Shown: positions 1 to 9,145, numbered from the stretch's first letter. The stretch: DNA of 64,000 nucleotides from Pseudorhodobacter sp. E13 (GCF_003991405.1 NZ_RPEN01000149.1:1-64000), one strand, 5' to 3'. The notes: generated by a model not told the origin, from the sequence alone. A program made the numbers and translations.

Positions 1-498
1 ATCCACCAACTTACGTCAGCTTCTCTACTAGGCCGATATGCGTCGGATAAAACGTCGAAACGTCCAAACCGCCCACATATCTCTTCAGATATCATCAATG
101 TCAAAGAGCAGGGACACAAATAACTTGGAGCGCTGATAACTATCAGCGAACCAAACGCCTTATATCCAGAATTCTATTTCGCGGCTTTCGCCACTCCCTT
201 CCGCGTCCCGTTCCGTCGTTTCCGACCGTCTGTTCGTCTTCGGTGAGGCAGCTTTTAGGTTCATGCGCCGGGAGCCGCAAGAGGAAAAATCACCTCTTTT
301 GTCATTTTTCTGTTTCGCCCAATGTTTATTGGGGAAAATTCTGCTGCCTGCTGAAAGCTTGGGCAGAAGTGACCCAAGGGAAAGCCTGACCAAAGCGTCA
401 GATTTGGCGATTCACTCCCGAATCTACATCGGGATTCGGCTGAATCGGCCCTGCTCGCCACGGGAATCACGGGTGACTCGGCCCCTGAAGTGCGCGGC
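1..498. other. Noncoding stretch with two strong dyads; no gene recognised
   Basis: No convincing coding region is visible, and the first 350 bases are visibly richer in A and T than the rest of the window. Two perfect inverted repeats stand out: ATATCT, CTTC, AGATAT at 77-92, and CGCTGATA, AC, TATCAGCG at 131-148. A frame is open from the window edge to a stop at 121-123, but its translation matches nothing I know. The composition and hairpins would suit the flank of a stable RNA operon or a long regulated leader, but no mature rRNA or tRNA lies here, so that is inference only. Confidence 0.4.
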
Positions 499-2151
499 TC
501 AGGCCGAATAGGTGATTTGCCCCCCGCAAATCGTCAGTGCGATTCCCATATCCCCGATCTGTTCGGGGGTTGCGGCCTCGATATCACCAGACAGCATCAC
601 CAAATCTGCAGCCATACCAACCTTCAGGCAGCCCGTGACCTGCTCGCGGTGCGCAGCATAGGCACCACCATAGGTATAGGCGTGCAGGCTGTCATGCAGC
701 GACACGCGCTCATCCACGCCCCCGGCATAGGCCGGGCGGGTTTGTGACGCCGCAAGCCCGCGCATCACCGACACATCTGTCACCGGCCAATCGCTGGCAA
801 ACGCCAGCTTGGCCCCCTGCGCGACCAGACTGCGGCACAGATAGGCATCGCGCCAACGCGCCGCGCCGATCACATCCATCGTGGGCTGCATCGCAAAATC
901 CATCGCGCCGGGGGCATGGGGTGGTTGCAGACTGGCAATAATGCCCAAGGCCCCGAGGCGCGGCACATCCGCCGGATCAATCAGTTCTATATGTTCGATA
1001 CGGTGGCGCATGTCGCGCAGGCCATTGGCACGGGCTGCGGCTTCATAGCCGTCGATCGTATTGCGCACGGCACCATCGCCAATCGCATGCACGGCAATCT
1101 GCAATCCGCGCCGGTCAATCTCGGTCGCCACTTCCGCGAAGCGGGACGCCGGGAACAGCGGCTCCGACCGATGCCCCACCTGCCCCGGATAGTCTTGCAG
1201 CATATAAGCCGTGCGGCTGTCGATCACGCCATCCATGAACATTTTCACAAAACCGCTTTGCAGCCAGTCGTCATGATAGTCGCGCGTCATCGCCTCGGCC
1301 CGGTCCAGCGCGCCCAGGTCCATATGGGGCTTGAAATGGAAGGGCACCTTGACGCGGGCCGTCAGCTTGCCTTCGCGGCGCAACCCGGCCAGCAGCTCCA
1401 ACGTGAAGCGGTTGCCATCCATATTGACGATAGAGGTGATGCCATGCGCCGCACAATGGCGCAGCCCGGCAGCGACCTTGGCGCGGTCAATCGCCAGTTC
1501 AGCTTCCGAGGGCCATGGGCAAGGCTCCTCCCCCGTGGCGATGCCAAGGTTCAGCCGCGCCTCGCCGCCCAAGGCGATCACGGGGGCAAAGGCTTCGAAT
1601 TCGCGCAACTCGCCCGTGGCGAGGCCGTCGGGGCCCATCACCACCTCATGCCCATGTGGGCAATCCATCCCGCTCAGGATGCCTGCGGCTTTCAGCGCGG
1701 CGGTATTGGCCCAGACGGTGTGATGATCGGCGGCGGTGATCGCGATGGGGCGATCCGGCAGAATGGCGTCAAGATCGGTGCGGGTCAGCGGATGATCAAG
1801 CATCGCATAGCTTGCCCCTTGCGCCATCAACAGCGGTGCCTGCGGGTTTTTCGCAGCGAAATCTGCAAAAGCCTGCCGCAGCGCTGGCAGCCCATAAAGG
1901 CCACCGACCTGAAGATGCGCCAGTTCCGCCCCGCCCAGAACCAGATGCAAATGACTTTCGACAAAGCCGGGCAGCAGCGTGCAGCCTGCCGCATCCACGA
2001 TTTGGGTTTGCGGGCCGGCCATGGCCTCTACCCCTGCGCGCGACCCGACAGCCAGCACAAGGCCCCCACCCAAAGCAACAGCCTCAGCCACGGGGTTTGC
2101 GGGGTCCATCGTCAGAACCCGCGCGTTGGTGATGATGATCTCTGCCTGCAT
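499..2151 (-). CDS. Amidohydrolase family protein, YtcJ-like (Amidohydrolase_3)
   Basis: The 550-residue protein begins with the typical short beta strands (IIITNARVLTMD) and carries the metal-binding GFVESHLHL motif at about residue 60. Later motifs are FMDGVIDSRTAYM, the histidine-containing AVHAIGDGAVR, RIEHIE, and FASDWPVTDVSV with the conserved aspartate. This is the metal-dependent TIM-barrel fold of YtcJ and N-substituted formamide deformylase relatives; the substrate cannot be read from sequence. The ATG is preceded by an AAGGGGCAGG ribosome site. It is transcribed divergently from the bactofilin gene with 281 bases between them. There is no signal peptide, so a cytoplasmic enzyme is expected. 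Confidence 0.9.
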   Translation of the reverse strand: MQAEIIITNARVLTMDPANPVAEAVALGGGLVLAVGSRAGVEAMAGPQTQIVDAAGCTLLPGFVESHLHLVLGGAELAHLQVGGLYGLPALRQAFADFAAKNPQAPLLMAQGASYAMLDHPLTRTDLDAILPDRPIAITAADHHTVWANTAALKAAGILSGMDCPHGHEVVMGPDGLATGELREFEAFAPVIALGGEARLNLGIATGEEPCPWPSEAELAIDRAKVAAGLRHCAAHGITSIVNMDGNRFTLELLAGLRREGKLTARVKVPFHFKPHMDLGALDRAEAMTRDYHDDWLQSGFVKMFMDGVIDSRTAYMLQDYPGQVGHRSEPLFPASRFAEVATEIDRRGLQIAVHAIGDGAVRNTIDGYEAAARANGLRDMRHRIEHIELIDPADVPRLGALGIIASLQPPHAPGAMDFAMQPTMDVIGAARWRDAYLCRSLVAQGAKLAFASDWPVTDVSVMRGLAASQTRPAYAGGVDERVSLHDSLHAYTYGGAYAAHREQVTGCLKVGMAADLVMLSGDIEAATPEQIGDMGIALTICGGQITYSA

Positions 2152-2432
2152 CCTGCCCCTTATGGCGCGCAGCCGCCGCGCCGTTTTCCGCTTCCTCGAC
2201 TTCGTTGAAATATAGAGGCGCGCGCGCCCGTTCGGTCAAGCCATTAGGTGCCCCCCTGCCGGTATCGGGCTGAACCGGGCCTTCAAGGCGCGTGGAGCAG
2301 GAATTTGGGCAACGTTTTGGCGGAAATCCGAGCATTGCGCGCATGGCAGGGTTGACCCCTGCCCGCCCTTCGTTCTCTATCACTGGAAATGACAGTCTCC
2401 GGCGCGCGCCCGGCTTAATAGGGAATGACCAC

Positions 2433-2774
2433 ATGTCCAATCCATCCAGCCCCGGCAGCAGTGCTGGAAAATCGGTTCTCGCCTCTGACCTCAAGATCAC
2501 TGGCGATATCGTGTCCAAAGGCAGTGTCGAAGTGATGGGCGAGGTGGATGGCTCTGTCACCGCAGACACGCTTGTCGTCAGCCATGAAGGCGCGATCAAG
2601 GGAACCATCGGTGCGAAAACGATTGATCTGCGCGGCAAGCTGAATGGCAAGATCGACAGTGCTGCGCTGACCCTGCGGTCGGCGGCGCAGGTGACGGCCG
2701 ATGTCACCTATACAACCCTGTCCATCGAAAGCGGTGCGCAGGTCGAAGGCAATTTCAAGATGAAGAAGGCCTGA
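2433..2774 (+). CDS. Bactofilin, polymer-forming cytoskeletal protein
   Basis: The 113-residue protein has a short Ser/Gly/Pro-rich head (about 1-20) followed by one bactofilin beta-helix domain, recognisable from short repeated strands such as KITGDIVSKGSVEVMGEVDG and the GTIGAKTIDLRGKLNGKI turns. It ends in a basic tail (NFKMKKA). Bactofilins polymerise without nucleotide and scaffold envelope enzymes or stalk and cell-shape machinery. I chose the ATG at 2433 because the domain starts soon after and a GGGAA ribosome site lies about 8 bases upstream; the frame extends further upstream with unconserved-looking sequence. It is convergent with the thioesterase gene, 6 bases apart, leaving no room for a separate terminator. 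Confidence 0.9.
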   Translation: MSNPSSPGSSAGKSVLASDLKITGDIVSKGSVEVMGEVDGSVTADTLVVSHEGAIKGTIGAKTIDLRGKLNGKIDSAALTLRSAAQVTADVTYTTLSIESGAQVEGNFKMKKA

Positions 2775-2780
2775 GCGGCG

Positions 2781-3206
2781 TCACCGCTGCGCAGGTGGGA
2801 TCGAATAGGTCAGGCTGGCGCGGGCCACCACGTCCGCTGCCCCGTCAGAGCGGATCAGCACATCGCCCACGGCCAGAACCCGGCCCAGCTTGTGCAGGCG
2901 CGCTTGCGCCAGCAAAGCACGACCCGCTTCGGGTTTGCGCATGAAATCAATGCTGCAATTGGTGGTCACAGCCAAGGCCACAGGCCCGATCCGCGCCAGA
3001 ATGGCCAGATACATTGCCACATCCGCCAGCGCGAACATGGAAGGCCCCGAGACGGTGCCACCGGGGCGCAAATGCCGGGCGTCCACGTTCAGCCGCACCT
3101 CCAGCATATCGTCATCCACATGGGTGACGGTGAAATCCTCGGCCACCTGCATGAATTCACGCGCCAAAAAGGCGGTCAGCGCCGCCTGATCCATCACAAT
3201 CGCCAT
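2781..3206 (-). CDS. PaaI family hotdog-fold thioesterase
   Basis: The 141-residue protein fits the length of a single hotdog domain. The signature is HLRPGGTVSGPSMFALADVAMYLAI, in which the stretch around GPSMFALAD forms the hotdog helix and carries the active-site region. PaaI-type enzymes hydrolyse acyl-CoA or phenylacetyl-CoA thioesters in the cytoplasm; the acyl group is unknown here. The start at 3206 is chosen because the frame upstream has poor coding character and an AGGAG lies about 10 bases away; a second ATG four codons later is possible. It is divergent from the crotonase gene at 3304, which also acts on acyl-CoA, so a shared role in acyl-CoA handling is plausible but inferred. 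Confidence 0.82.
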   Translation of the reverse strand: MAIVMDQAALTAFLAREFMQVAEDFTVTHVDDDMLEVRLNVDARHLRPGGTVSGPSMFALADVAMYLAILARIGPVALAVTTNCSIDFMRKPEAGRALLAQARLHKLGRVLAVGDVLIRSDGAADVVARASLTYSIPPAQR

Positions 3207-3303
3207 AAACCCTTTTACGCTCCTGTTCGGGAAAAGCCTTTTCCTTTGTCGCCCTTTGGCTAAACTTGCCCCGACTGCATAGCAAAACGAAAGACATGAC
3301 AAG

Positions 3304-4098
3304 ATGACAGACCCCATTCTGTTGCGCGAAGACCTCGGTGGTGGCATCGCGCGACTGACGCTGAACAGCCCCGGCAGCCTGAATGCACTGTCGGATGCCA
3401 TGCTTGCGGCCCTGTCCGAAACGCTCAAAGCCTTTGCGCAGGACAAAGACACCAAGGTCATCATCCTGCGCGGGGCGGGAAAGGTGTTTTGCGCAGGCCA
3501 TGACCTGAAGGAAATGCAAGCCGGGCGGCAGGCACCGGACAAAGGGGCGGCCTATTTCGCGGATCTGTTCGACCGTTGTGCCCAAGTGATGCAGGCCATC
3601 ACCACCCTGCCGCAACCGGTGATCGCGCAGGCCCATGGCATCGCCACCGCCGCAGGCTGCCAGTTGGTCGCGACCTGTGACATGGCTGTCGCGGCCGAAG
3701 GCACGCGTTTTGGTGTGAACGGGGTGAATATCGGCCTGTTCTGTTCCACCCCCATGGTGGCACTGACCCGCAATGTGCATGCCAAACAGGCGTTTGAAAT
3801 GCTGGTGACGGGCGAGTTTGTCGATGCCACCCGCGCGCGAGAGATCGGGCTGGTGAACCGCGTGGTCGCACCAGAGGCGCTGGAGGATGAAGCCCTTGCG
3901 CTTGCCCGCACCGTGGCGGGCAAGCTGGGTGCTGCCGTCCGCATCGGAAAACGCGCCTTTTACGATCAGGCGCAACTGTCGCTGGCCGATGCCTATGCCC
4001 ATACGGCGGCGGTGATGGTGGAAAACATGCTGCTGCGCGATACCGATGAAGGAATCAGCGCGTTTTTGGAAAAGCGCCGCCCTGATTGGCACAAGTAG
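3304..4098 (+). CDS. Enoyl-CoA hydratase/isomerase family protein lacking both canonical glutamates (ECHDC3-like)
   Basis: The 264 residues cover the complete crotonase fold. GKVFCAGHDLKEM (about 59-71) gives the first oxyanion-hole segment, and HGIATAAGCQLVATCD (about 111-126) the second. In true enoyl-CoA hydratases the residue after GGGC is a catalytic Glu; here it is Gln120. The second catalytic Glu, in the FGQPEI region, aligns with Gly140 in FGVNGVNIGLF. This pattern matches the ECHDC3 branch, whose members are not expected to be classic hydratases. The protein probably binds a CoA ester, but the reaction is unknown. It is divergent from the PaaI thioesterase. Confidence 0.85.
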   Translation: MTDPILLREDLGGGIARLTLNSPGSLNALSDAMLAALSETLKAFAQDKDTKVIILRGAGKVFCAGHDLKEMQAGRQAPDKGAAYFADLFDRCAQVMQAITTLPQPVIAQAHGIATAAGCQLVATCDMAVAAEGTRFGVNGVNIGLFCSTPMVALTRNVHAKQAFEMLVTGEFVDATRAREIGLVNRVVAPEALEDEALALARTVAGKLGAAVRIGKRAFYDQAQLSLADAYAHTAAVMVENMLLRDTDEGISAFLEKRRPDWHK

Positions 4099-4179
4099 CG
4101 GCGTCTGGCAAAGCGCGATGGATATTTGATCCGGAAAGAAAGCAGGGGGCAGCACATGCGCCCCGCAGCATCGCTGGCT

Positions 4180-5355
4180 TTACGGGCTTTGTGCAACCAA
4201 CCAACGCGACAGCAGCATCGCCGCGCAGGCCATGGCAAAGCTGGCCGCGATCATGCCCATCGGCCCGGCCCCTTCGAACAGGGCCGCAGCGACCAAAGGC
4301 GCGATGGCAGAGGCTCCGAGCGAGGAAATAGAGAGCATCCCGCTGATGGCACCGAAATGGGCGCGGCCAAGGCTTTCGGCCACCAGTGCCGGACGCAGGA
4401 TCGTCATGATACCCATCGCGCCCCCCTGCAACGCCGCAAAGCCAAAGATCAACACAGGTGCGGCGCCCACGGCGGCCAATGCGCCAGAGGCCGCAAGCAT
4501 CATCGCGATGGTGATGGCCAGAACCCGGCCCGTGCCCACGCGCGCCTCTACCTGCATCAGCACAAAGCGCCCCAAGGTTTGCGCGGGCCCGACGAGGGAC
4601 GCGGCCAGAACCGCCCAACCATGGCTCACCCCCATGGCCACCAACAAAGGCACCAGAAAGCTGATCAATATCCAATGGTTCAGCCCGACAAGGCCGAACA
4701 GGCCCGCCAGCCCCCAGAACACCGGGCGGCGCAGGGCCTCCGCAACAAACCCTTTGCTGCCTGCCACCTCCACCTCCAGCGCGGTTTCGGCGCGGATGCT
4801 CTGGCAGGCAAACCAATGCAAGGGCGCGGTGATACAAAGCATCACAGCGGCGGCGACCATCACCGCCACGCGCCAGCCAAACGCCTCGGCCAAGGCGGCC
4901 CCTGCGGGGAAGGCAAGGGTAGAGGCCAGCCCCGCAACCAGCGTGACCCGGATGATCCGCGCGCGGGCCTCGACCCCATAGCGGCGCACCAGATAGGCAA
5001 AGGCCGCCTCATAGAGGCAGGCCGATTGCGCGGCCCCGATCACCGCCCAAAGCACCAGATAGGGAAGCGGCGCGCGCACTTGGGCAAGGCCCATCAGGGC
5101 CGCCCCGCCCAAAACCGCGCCACCAACCAGCAGCGCCTGCCCGCGGCCATCATCCACCAGCCGCCCCATCAGCGGCGCCAGCAGGGCCGAAACGCCAATC
5201 GCGACCATCGGGCCCAGCGCGAACAGGCGCTTATCCCAGCCCAGATCCGCCTCCATCGACAGGATCAGCGCGGCAAAGCTGTAGAACAGGCAGGCATACC
5301 CCAGCGTCTGCCCGGTGGCGAGCATCCAGACCCCAAGGCCCGCCGGGCGTTTCAC
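4180..5355 (-). CDS. Major facilitator superfamily transporter
   Basis: The 391-residue integral membrane protein has about twelve hydrophobic segments and a basic cytoplasmic loop after the second segment (LMGRLVDDGRGQ, about 62-73), typical of MFS carriers. YGVEARARIIRV in the middle of the N-terminal half is the equivalent loop between helices four and five. The start is a GTG with a GGGGCGG ribosome site; no ATG fits better. The substrate cannot be predicted. It lies downstream of and in the same direction as the M32 carboxypeptidase gene, 40 bases away, and may be cotranscribed with it. Confidence 0.85.
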   Translation of the reverse strand: MKRPAGLGVWMLATGQTLGYACLFYSFAALILSMEADLGWDKRLFALGPMVAIGVSALLAPLMGRLVDDGRGQALLVGGAVLGGAALMGLAQVRAPLPYLVLWAVIGAAQSACLYEAAFAYLVRRYGVEARARIIRVTLVAGLASTLAFPAGAALAEAFGWRVAVMVAAAVMLCITAPLHWFACQSIRAETALEVEVAGSKGFVAEALRRPVFWGLAGLFGLVGLNHWILISFLVPLLVAMGVSHGWAVLAASLVGPAQTLGRFVLMQVEARVGTGRVLAITIAMMLAASGALAAVGAAPVLIFGFAALQGGAMGIMTILRPALVAESLGRAHFGAISGMLSISSLGASAIAPLVAAALFEGAGPMGMIAASFAMACAAMLLSRWLVAQSP

Positions 5356-5395
5356 TCGCCGCCCCGCATGGCCGGGCCTATCTCAGCCCAGCCTG

Positions 5396-6880
5396 TCACA
5401 GCCGGTAGATCGCGCGGAATTTCGTTTCCAGATAATCCAGCAACGGCCCTTCATGCGGCTCAAACCCACAGGCGCGGGAGATCACCTCTTGCGGCGTGTA
5501 AAGCCCGCCGTGGCGCTGCACATTGTTGCGCAGCCAGCCCGTTGCCGCTGCGGTATCGCCTTCGGCCAGTTGCGCATCCAGATCCGGGACTGCCTTGCGC
5601 AGCGCCTCATGCAGACAGCCCGCATAAAGATTGCCCAGCGAATAGGTCGGAAAATAGCCGAACAACCCGATAGACCAATGCACATCCTGCAAGACCCCGT
5701 TCGACGGCTTGTCCACCGGAAAGCCGAAATCGGCGCGGAACCTGTCATTCCACGCGGCTTCCAGATCGGCCACGGCCAGATCGCCGGAAATCAGCGCACG
5801 CTCCAGATCAAAGCGCAGCATGACATGCAGGTTATATTGCACCTCATCGGCCTCGGTGCGGATATAGCCCGCGCGCACCTTGTTGACGGTGCCGTAAAAC
5901 GCCTCGGCATCGCGCTGGGTGAAATCAGGGAATTGCCTGCGCATCTGGCCTAGCAGCCAGCCGGTAAAGGCGCGGCTGCGGCCAAGCTGGTTTTCATAAA
6001 TCCGGCTTTGGCTTTCATGCACGCCCATGGACACACCCTGCCCCAAGGGCGTCAGCCCATAGTCCGGGTCGATCCCTTGTTCATAGCAGGCGTGGCCGAC
6101 CTCATGGATGGTGGAATAAAAGCAGTTGAACGGATCGCTTTCCTCGACCCGCGTGGTGATGCGCACATCCGCCCCCGACCCTGCCGAGAAAGGATGCACC
6201 GACAGGTCCAGCCGCCCCTTGTCCCAGTCATAGCCGAAGGCGGTCGCAAGGCTGCGGGCAATGCGCATCTGGCCTTCGGTGCTGAACCGGCCTTCCAGCG
6301 GCTCGGGCTGATGCGGCGCCTCCAGCACCGCGCCGCGCAATTCCACCAGACGCGGGCGCATCCGGTCAAACATCGCGCCAAGGCTGGCAGCGGTGGCCCC
6401 CGGTTCATAATCGTCAACCAGCGCGTCATAGGCATCATTGCCTTGCGCAAGGCATTGCCCCTCTTGGCGCCGCAGGTCGATCACCTCTTTCAGATTGGGC
6501 AGAAAGGCCGCCACATCATTGCTGGCGCGGGCATCGGCCCAAACCCCTTGCGCGGTCGAGGTGGCACGGGCGACCGCCTCGGCCAGATCAGCGGGAATAC
6601 GCGAGGCGCGGGTGAAGCTGCGGCGGATATGGCGCAATTGGGCCTTGGCCACGTCATCCTTCGCCTCGGCCTCGTCCAGCCACGCCTCAATGCGCGGATC
6701 GGTGCGGCGGGCGTGCAAAACGCCTTCCAGCGCTGCCCGCTCCTCGGCGCGTTGCACCGCAGCGCCGCGCGGCATCGTGGTTTCCTGATCCCATTCCAAC
6801 CGCCCCGAGATTTGCCCCAAAGCCTCTGTCCGGCGCTGGAAGGCCATCAAGGCCTCAAACGCGTCTGCCCGAATATTCAT
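5396..6880 (-). CDS. M32 family metallocarboxypeptidase
   Basis: The 494-residue protein matches the length of thermostable carboxypeptidase 1 (Taq carboxypeptidase) family members. It has the zinc-binding HEVGH motif in IHEVGHACYEQG, preceded by the family marker DVRITTRVEE, and later motifs GVHESQSRIYENQLGRS and ADEVQYNLHVMLRFDLE. These enzymes remove C-terminal residues from peptides in the cytoplasm, with broad specificity except against proline. The start at 6880 is chosen because its ATG overlaps the TGA of ctaA (ATGA), with an AAAGGGACGG ribosome site, so translation is probably coupled to ctaA. A longer frame upstream is an artefact. Confidence 0.93.
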   Translation of the reverse strand: MNIRADAFEALMAFQRRTEALGQISGRLEWDQETTMPRGAAVQRAEERAALEGVLHARRTDPRIEAWLDEAEAKDDVAKAQLRHIRRSFTRASRIPADLAEAVARATSTAQGVWADARASNDVAAFLPNLKEVIDLRRQEGQCLAQGNDAYDALVDDYEPGATAASLGAMFDRMRPRLVELRGAVLEAPHQPEPLEGRFSTEGQMRIARSLATAFGYDWDKGRLDLSVHPFSAGSGADVRITTRVEESDPFNCFYSTIHEVGHACYEQGIDPDYGLTPLGQGVSMGVHESQSRIYENQLGRSRAFTGWLLGQMRRQFPDFTQRDAEAFYGTVNKVRAGYIRTEADEVQYNLHVMLRFDLERALISGDLAVADLEAAWNDRFRADFGFPVDKPSNGVLQDVHWSIGLFGYFPTYSLGNLYAGCLHEALRKAVPDLDAQLAEGDTAAATGWLRNNVQRHGGLYTPQEVISRACGFEPHEGPLLDYLETKFRAIYRL

Positions 6881-8043
6881 GCCGTCCCTTTCCGGATGGA
6901 CCCTTGCCGCGGGTATTGTGACAAATGCCGCGCCCGCAGGATCAGCACCCACAAGATCACAGCACCGATCTGATGCGCAATCGCCGTATGCAGTTGCGCC
7001 GCCGTCAACACCGCCGCAATGCCCAGAACCACCTGACCAAACAGCATGGTCATCACCCAGTCAAAAGCCTGCCGCGTGCTACGATGCGCCGATTTGCGCC
7101 CCTTCAGCCACACCATGATGCCAAAGGCGAACAGGGCATAGCCTGCCATCCGGTGAATGAATTGCACCAGACCGGGGTTTTCAAAGAAGGCATGCCAGAC
7201 AGGCAAGCTGCCCCCGGCCCCATCCGGCACATAAAACGCATCCGCCGGAAAGAACTGTCCGTTCATATCGGGCCATGTTGGAAAGCCGCGCCCCGCGTCA
7301 ATGCCTGCGACCAAAGCGCCAAGCAGGATTTGCAGAAAAGCGAAATGCAGCAGGCCCGTCGACAACCCGAACAGCTTACCCTCCCGCGCGCGGCGGGCTT
7401 GCAGCAGGTCGGCCTCGGTCCGGCCCAGCAGGAAAACATACCACGCGATAAAGCCAAGGATGATAAAGGCCAACCCCAGATGCGTTGCCAAGCGGTAAGA
7501 GGCCACATCGACCCGCTCTCCTCCAAGCCCGGATGACACCATCCACCAACCAATCGCACCTTGCAAACCACCCAAAGCGCCGATCCAGAACAAGCGCCCC
7601 GTCCAACCCACGGGAATTTTCCGCGCCGCCAGAAAGCCAAGAAACCCAACCGCCCAGACAATCCCGATCACGCGGCCAAGCTGGCGATGCCCCCATTCCC
7701 ACCAATAGATGAACTGGAACTCTGAAAGGCTCATGCCTTTGTTTTGCAATTGATACTCGGGGATCGCGCGGTATTTCTCAAACTCCACGGCCCAGGCTGC
7801 CTCGCTCATCGGCGGCAAAGCGCCGGTGACGGGTCGCCATTCCGTGATCGACAGGCCGCTATCGGTCAAACGGGTCAATCCGCCGACCACGATCATCGCC
7901 ATCACCAACCCGAACAACAGCATCAGCCACAGCCGAATGCCCCCCCGCGCGCCGCCGTCTTTGCGCGCAATCATCCCGCCCTTAGGCGAGACAGGCTTTG
8001 CAACCTCACCAACATCCTCAAAAATACTACGTTTTCCGGCCAT
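6877..8043 (-). CDS. ctaA: Heme A synthase (COX15/CtaA)
   Basis: CtaA oxidises the C8 methyl of heme O to give heme A for aa3-type cytochrome oxidase. The 388-residue membrane protein has eight predicted helices. Markers are GGLTRLTDSGLSITEWRPVTGALPP near the N terminus, the histidine-bearing WWEWGHRQLGR segment, YRLATHLGLAF, FIHRMAGYALF and LHTAIAHQIGA, which together supply the heme-binding histidines of type 2 CtaA. The ATG at 8043 has a GGAGGCG ribosome site. Its stop codon overlaps the start of the carboxypeptidase gene. It is divergent from the outer-membrane protein gene at 8276, with about 230 bases of shared upstream DNA. Confidence 0.95.
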   Translation of the reverse strand: MAGKRSIFEDVGEVAKPVSPKGGMIARKDGGARGGIRLWLMLLFGLVMAMIVVGGLTRLTDSGLSITEWRPVTGALPPMSEAAWAVEFEKYRAIPEYQLQNKGMSLSEFQFIYWWEWGHRQLGRVIGIVWAVGFLGFLAARKIPVGWTGRLFWIGALGGLQGAIGWWMVSSGLGGERVDVASYRLATHLGLAFIILGFIAWYVFLLGRTEADLLQARRAREGKLFGLSTGLLHFAFLQILLGALVAGIDAGRGFPTWPDMNGQFFPADAFYVPDGAGGSLPVWHAFFENPGLVQFIHRMAGYALFAFGIMVWLKGRKSAHRSTRQAFDWVMTMLFGQVVLGIAAVLTAAQLHTAIAHQIGAVILWVLILRARHLSQYPRQGSIRKGTA

Positions 8044-8275
8044 TGCAGCGCCTCCGATATCATCGCGGCAAAGACTAGGCCGCGCCTTTGCCAGCTTCAA
8101 GGCCCCCCGGCATCTATGCCGCAGGGGAAACACCAGCCCCGGACGCGGCTGGTCAACAGCCACATGCGCCATTTTTACAACGCCACAAATCGTGATTGGC
8201 CCATCTCTGTCGCTCGCAGTGCAGACAGGGTAAAAGATGGCAACTGATTTTCTGCCAGATAAGAATGGACTGATC

Positions 8276-9085
8276 ATGAAAAAAGCTCTGCTCGTCGCCG
8301 CCCTGTTTGCAACCGCCCCGTTTGCCGCTGTTGCAGGTAGCTTGGATACCGCCGCGGACACTCAGGTGCCGGCCCCGATGCCGCTGGCGAAAAGCCCGGC
8401 GCTGGTGTTCAAACTGCGCGCAGGTGTCGGCGCTGCACCGGAATATTTCGGAGCCAAAGACCTGAAAGCCGGACCGGATTTCAGCTTCAGCCTTGAATAT
8501 CTGCGCCTGCCGGGTGGCCGCTCCATCGGCTCGGCCGATCCGAATGCGCAGAACTACGGCTTCGCCCCGCGCGGCTCTTTCCGCTATATTGCCAAGCGTT
8601 CGGCCAAGGACAGCCCCGAACTGGCAGGTCTGGCAGATGTGAAAGCCTCTGTCGAAATCGGGCTTGGCCTTGGCTATACCCAGCGCAACTTCGAAGCTTT
8701 CGCGGATGTGCGCTACGGGGCCATTGGCCACCACGCCTGGGTTGGTGAAATCGGCGCCAATGCCGTGATGCACCCGACCGAGCAATTGACCCTGCGCGTC
8801 GGTCCGCGCGTCTTCTTTGGTGACAGTGATTACGCCAACACATATTTCGGCGTGGCTGCTGCCACCGCAACGCTGCCCGCCTATACCGCCAAAGGTGGCG
8901 CGCTCAGCGCGGGGCTGGAATTGGGCGCAACCTACAAGATCGACGACAACTGGGGGCTTGATGGCGCCCTGCGTTGGGACAAATACCTCGGCGATGCAAA
9001 ATCCTCGCCCATCGTGCTGCAAGGCAAGGACAACAATGTCAGCCTGCGCCTTGGCGTGACGCGTCGCTTCTCTATCGGCGGCTGA
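8276..9085 (+). CDS. MipA/OmpV family outer membrane protein
   Basis: The 269-residue protein starts with a clean signal peptide (MKKALLVAALFATAPFAAVAG) and continues with alternating beta strands ending in an aromatic-rich C terminus (LRLGVTRRFSIGG), as expected for a small outer-membrane barrel. The opening FKLRAGVGAAPEYFGAKDLKAGPDF is the MipA/OmpV signature; MipA in Escherichia coli scaffolds a murein hydrolase with a penicillin-binding protein, but many homologues have no assigned role. The ATG at 8276 directly precedes the signal peptide; an upstream in-frame ATG would spoil it. A strong terminator follows directly. Confidence 0.85.
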   Translation: MKKALLVAALFATAPFAAVAGSLDTAADTQVPAPMPLAKSPALVFKLRAGVGAAPEYFGAKDLKAGPDFSFSLEYLRLPGGRSIGSADPNAQNYGFAPRGSFRYIAKRSAKDSPELAGLADVKASVEIGLGLGYTQRNFEAFADVRYGAIGHHAWVGEIGANAVMHPTEQLTLRVGPRVFFGDSDYANTYFGVAAATATLPAYTAKGGALSAGLELGATYKIDDNWGLDGALRWDKYLGDAKSSPIVLQGKDNNVSLRLGVTRRFSIGG

Positions 9086-9103
9086 TCCAGTCTACATAAT
9101 GTT

Positions 9104-9132
9104 AAAAGGGGCCCGCAACGGCCCCTTTTTTC
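9104..9132 (+). terminator. Rho-independent terminator after the MipA-like gene
   Basis: A perfect 10-bp stem (AAAAGGGGCC and GGCCCCTTTT) encloses a six-base loop (CGCAAC) and runs into a T tract, 18 bases after the stop codon. The flanking A and T tracts mean it could also work on the minus strand for trmJ. Confidence 0.9.
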
Positions 9133-9145
9133 ATGCCTTCCGGCG

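Noticed and set aside
1-123. An open frame from the window edge that could be the end of a gene
   Set aside because: Forty open codons occur by chance, codon use differs from the real genes, and the dyads point to noncoding DNA.
916-2208. A 430-codon open frame opposite the amidohydrolase
   Set aside because: Its translation is rich in His, Gln and Arg with no domain, while the minus-strand frame has clear catalytic motifs. It is a high-GC shadow frame.
4126-5673. A 515-codon frame opposite the MFS transporter
   Set aside because: The product is a low-complexity, highly basic string; the opposite frame has proper membrane helices and a ribosome site.
8016-8036. A further copy of the dispersed element (CATCCTCAAAAATACTA)
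   Set aside because: It lies inside the N-terminal codons of ctaA and matches only the AT-rich half; the codons fit the family sequence.
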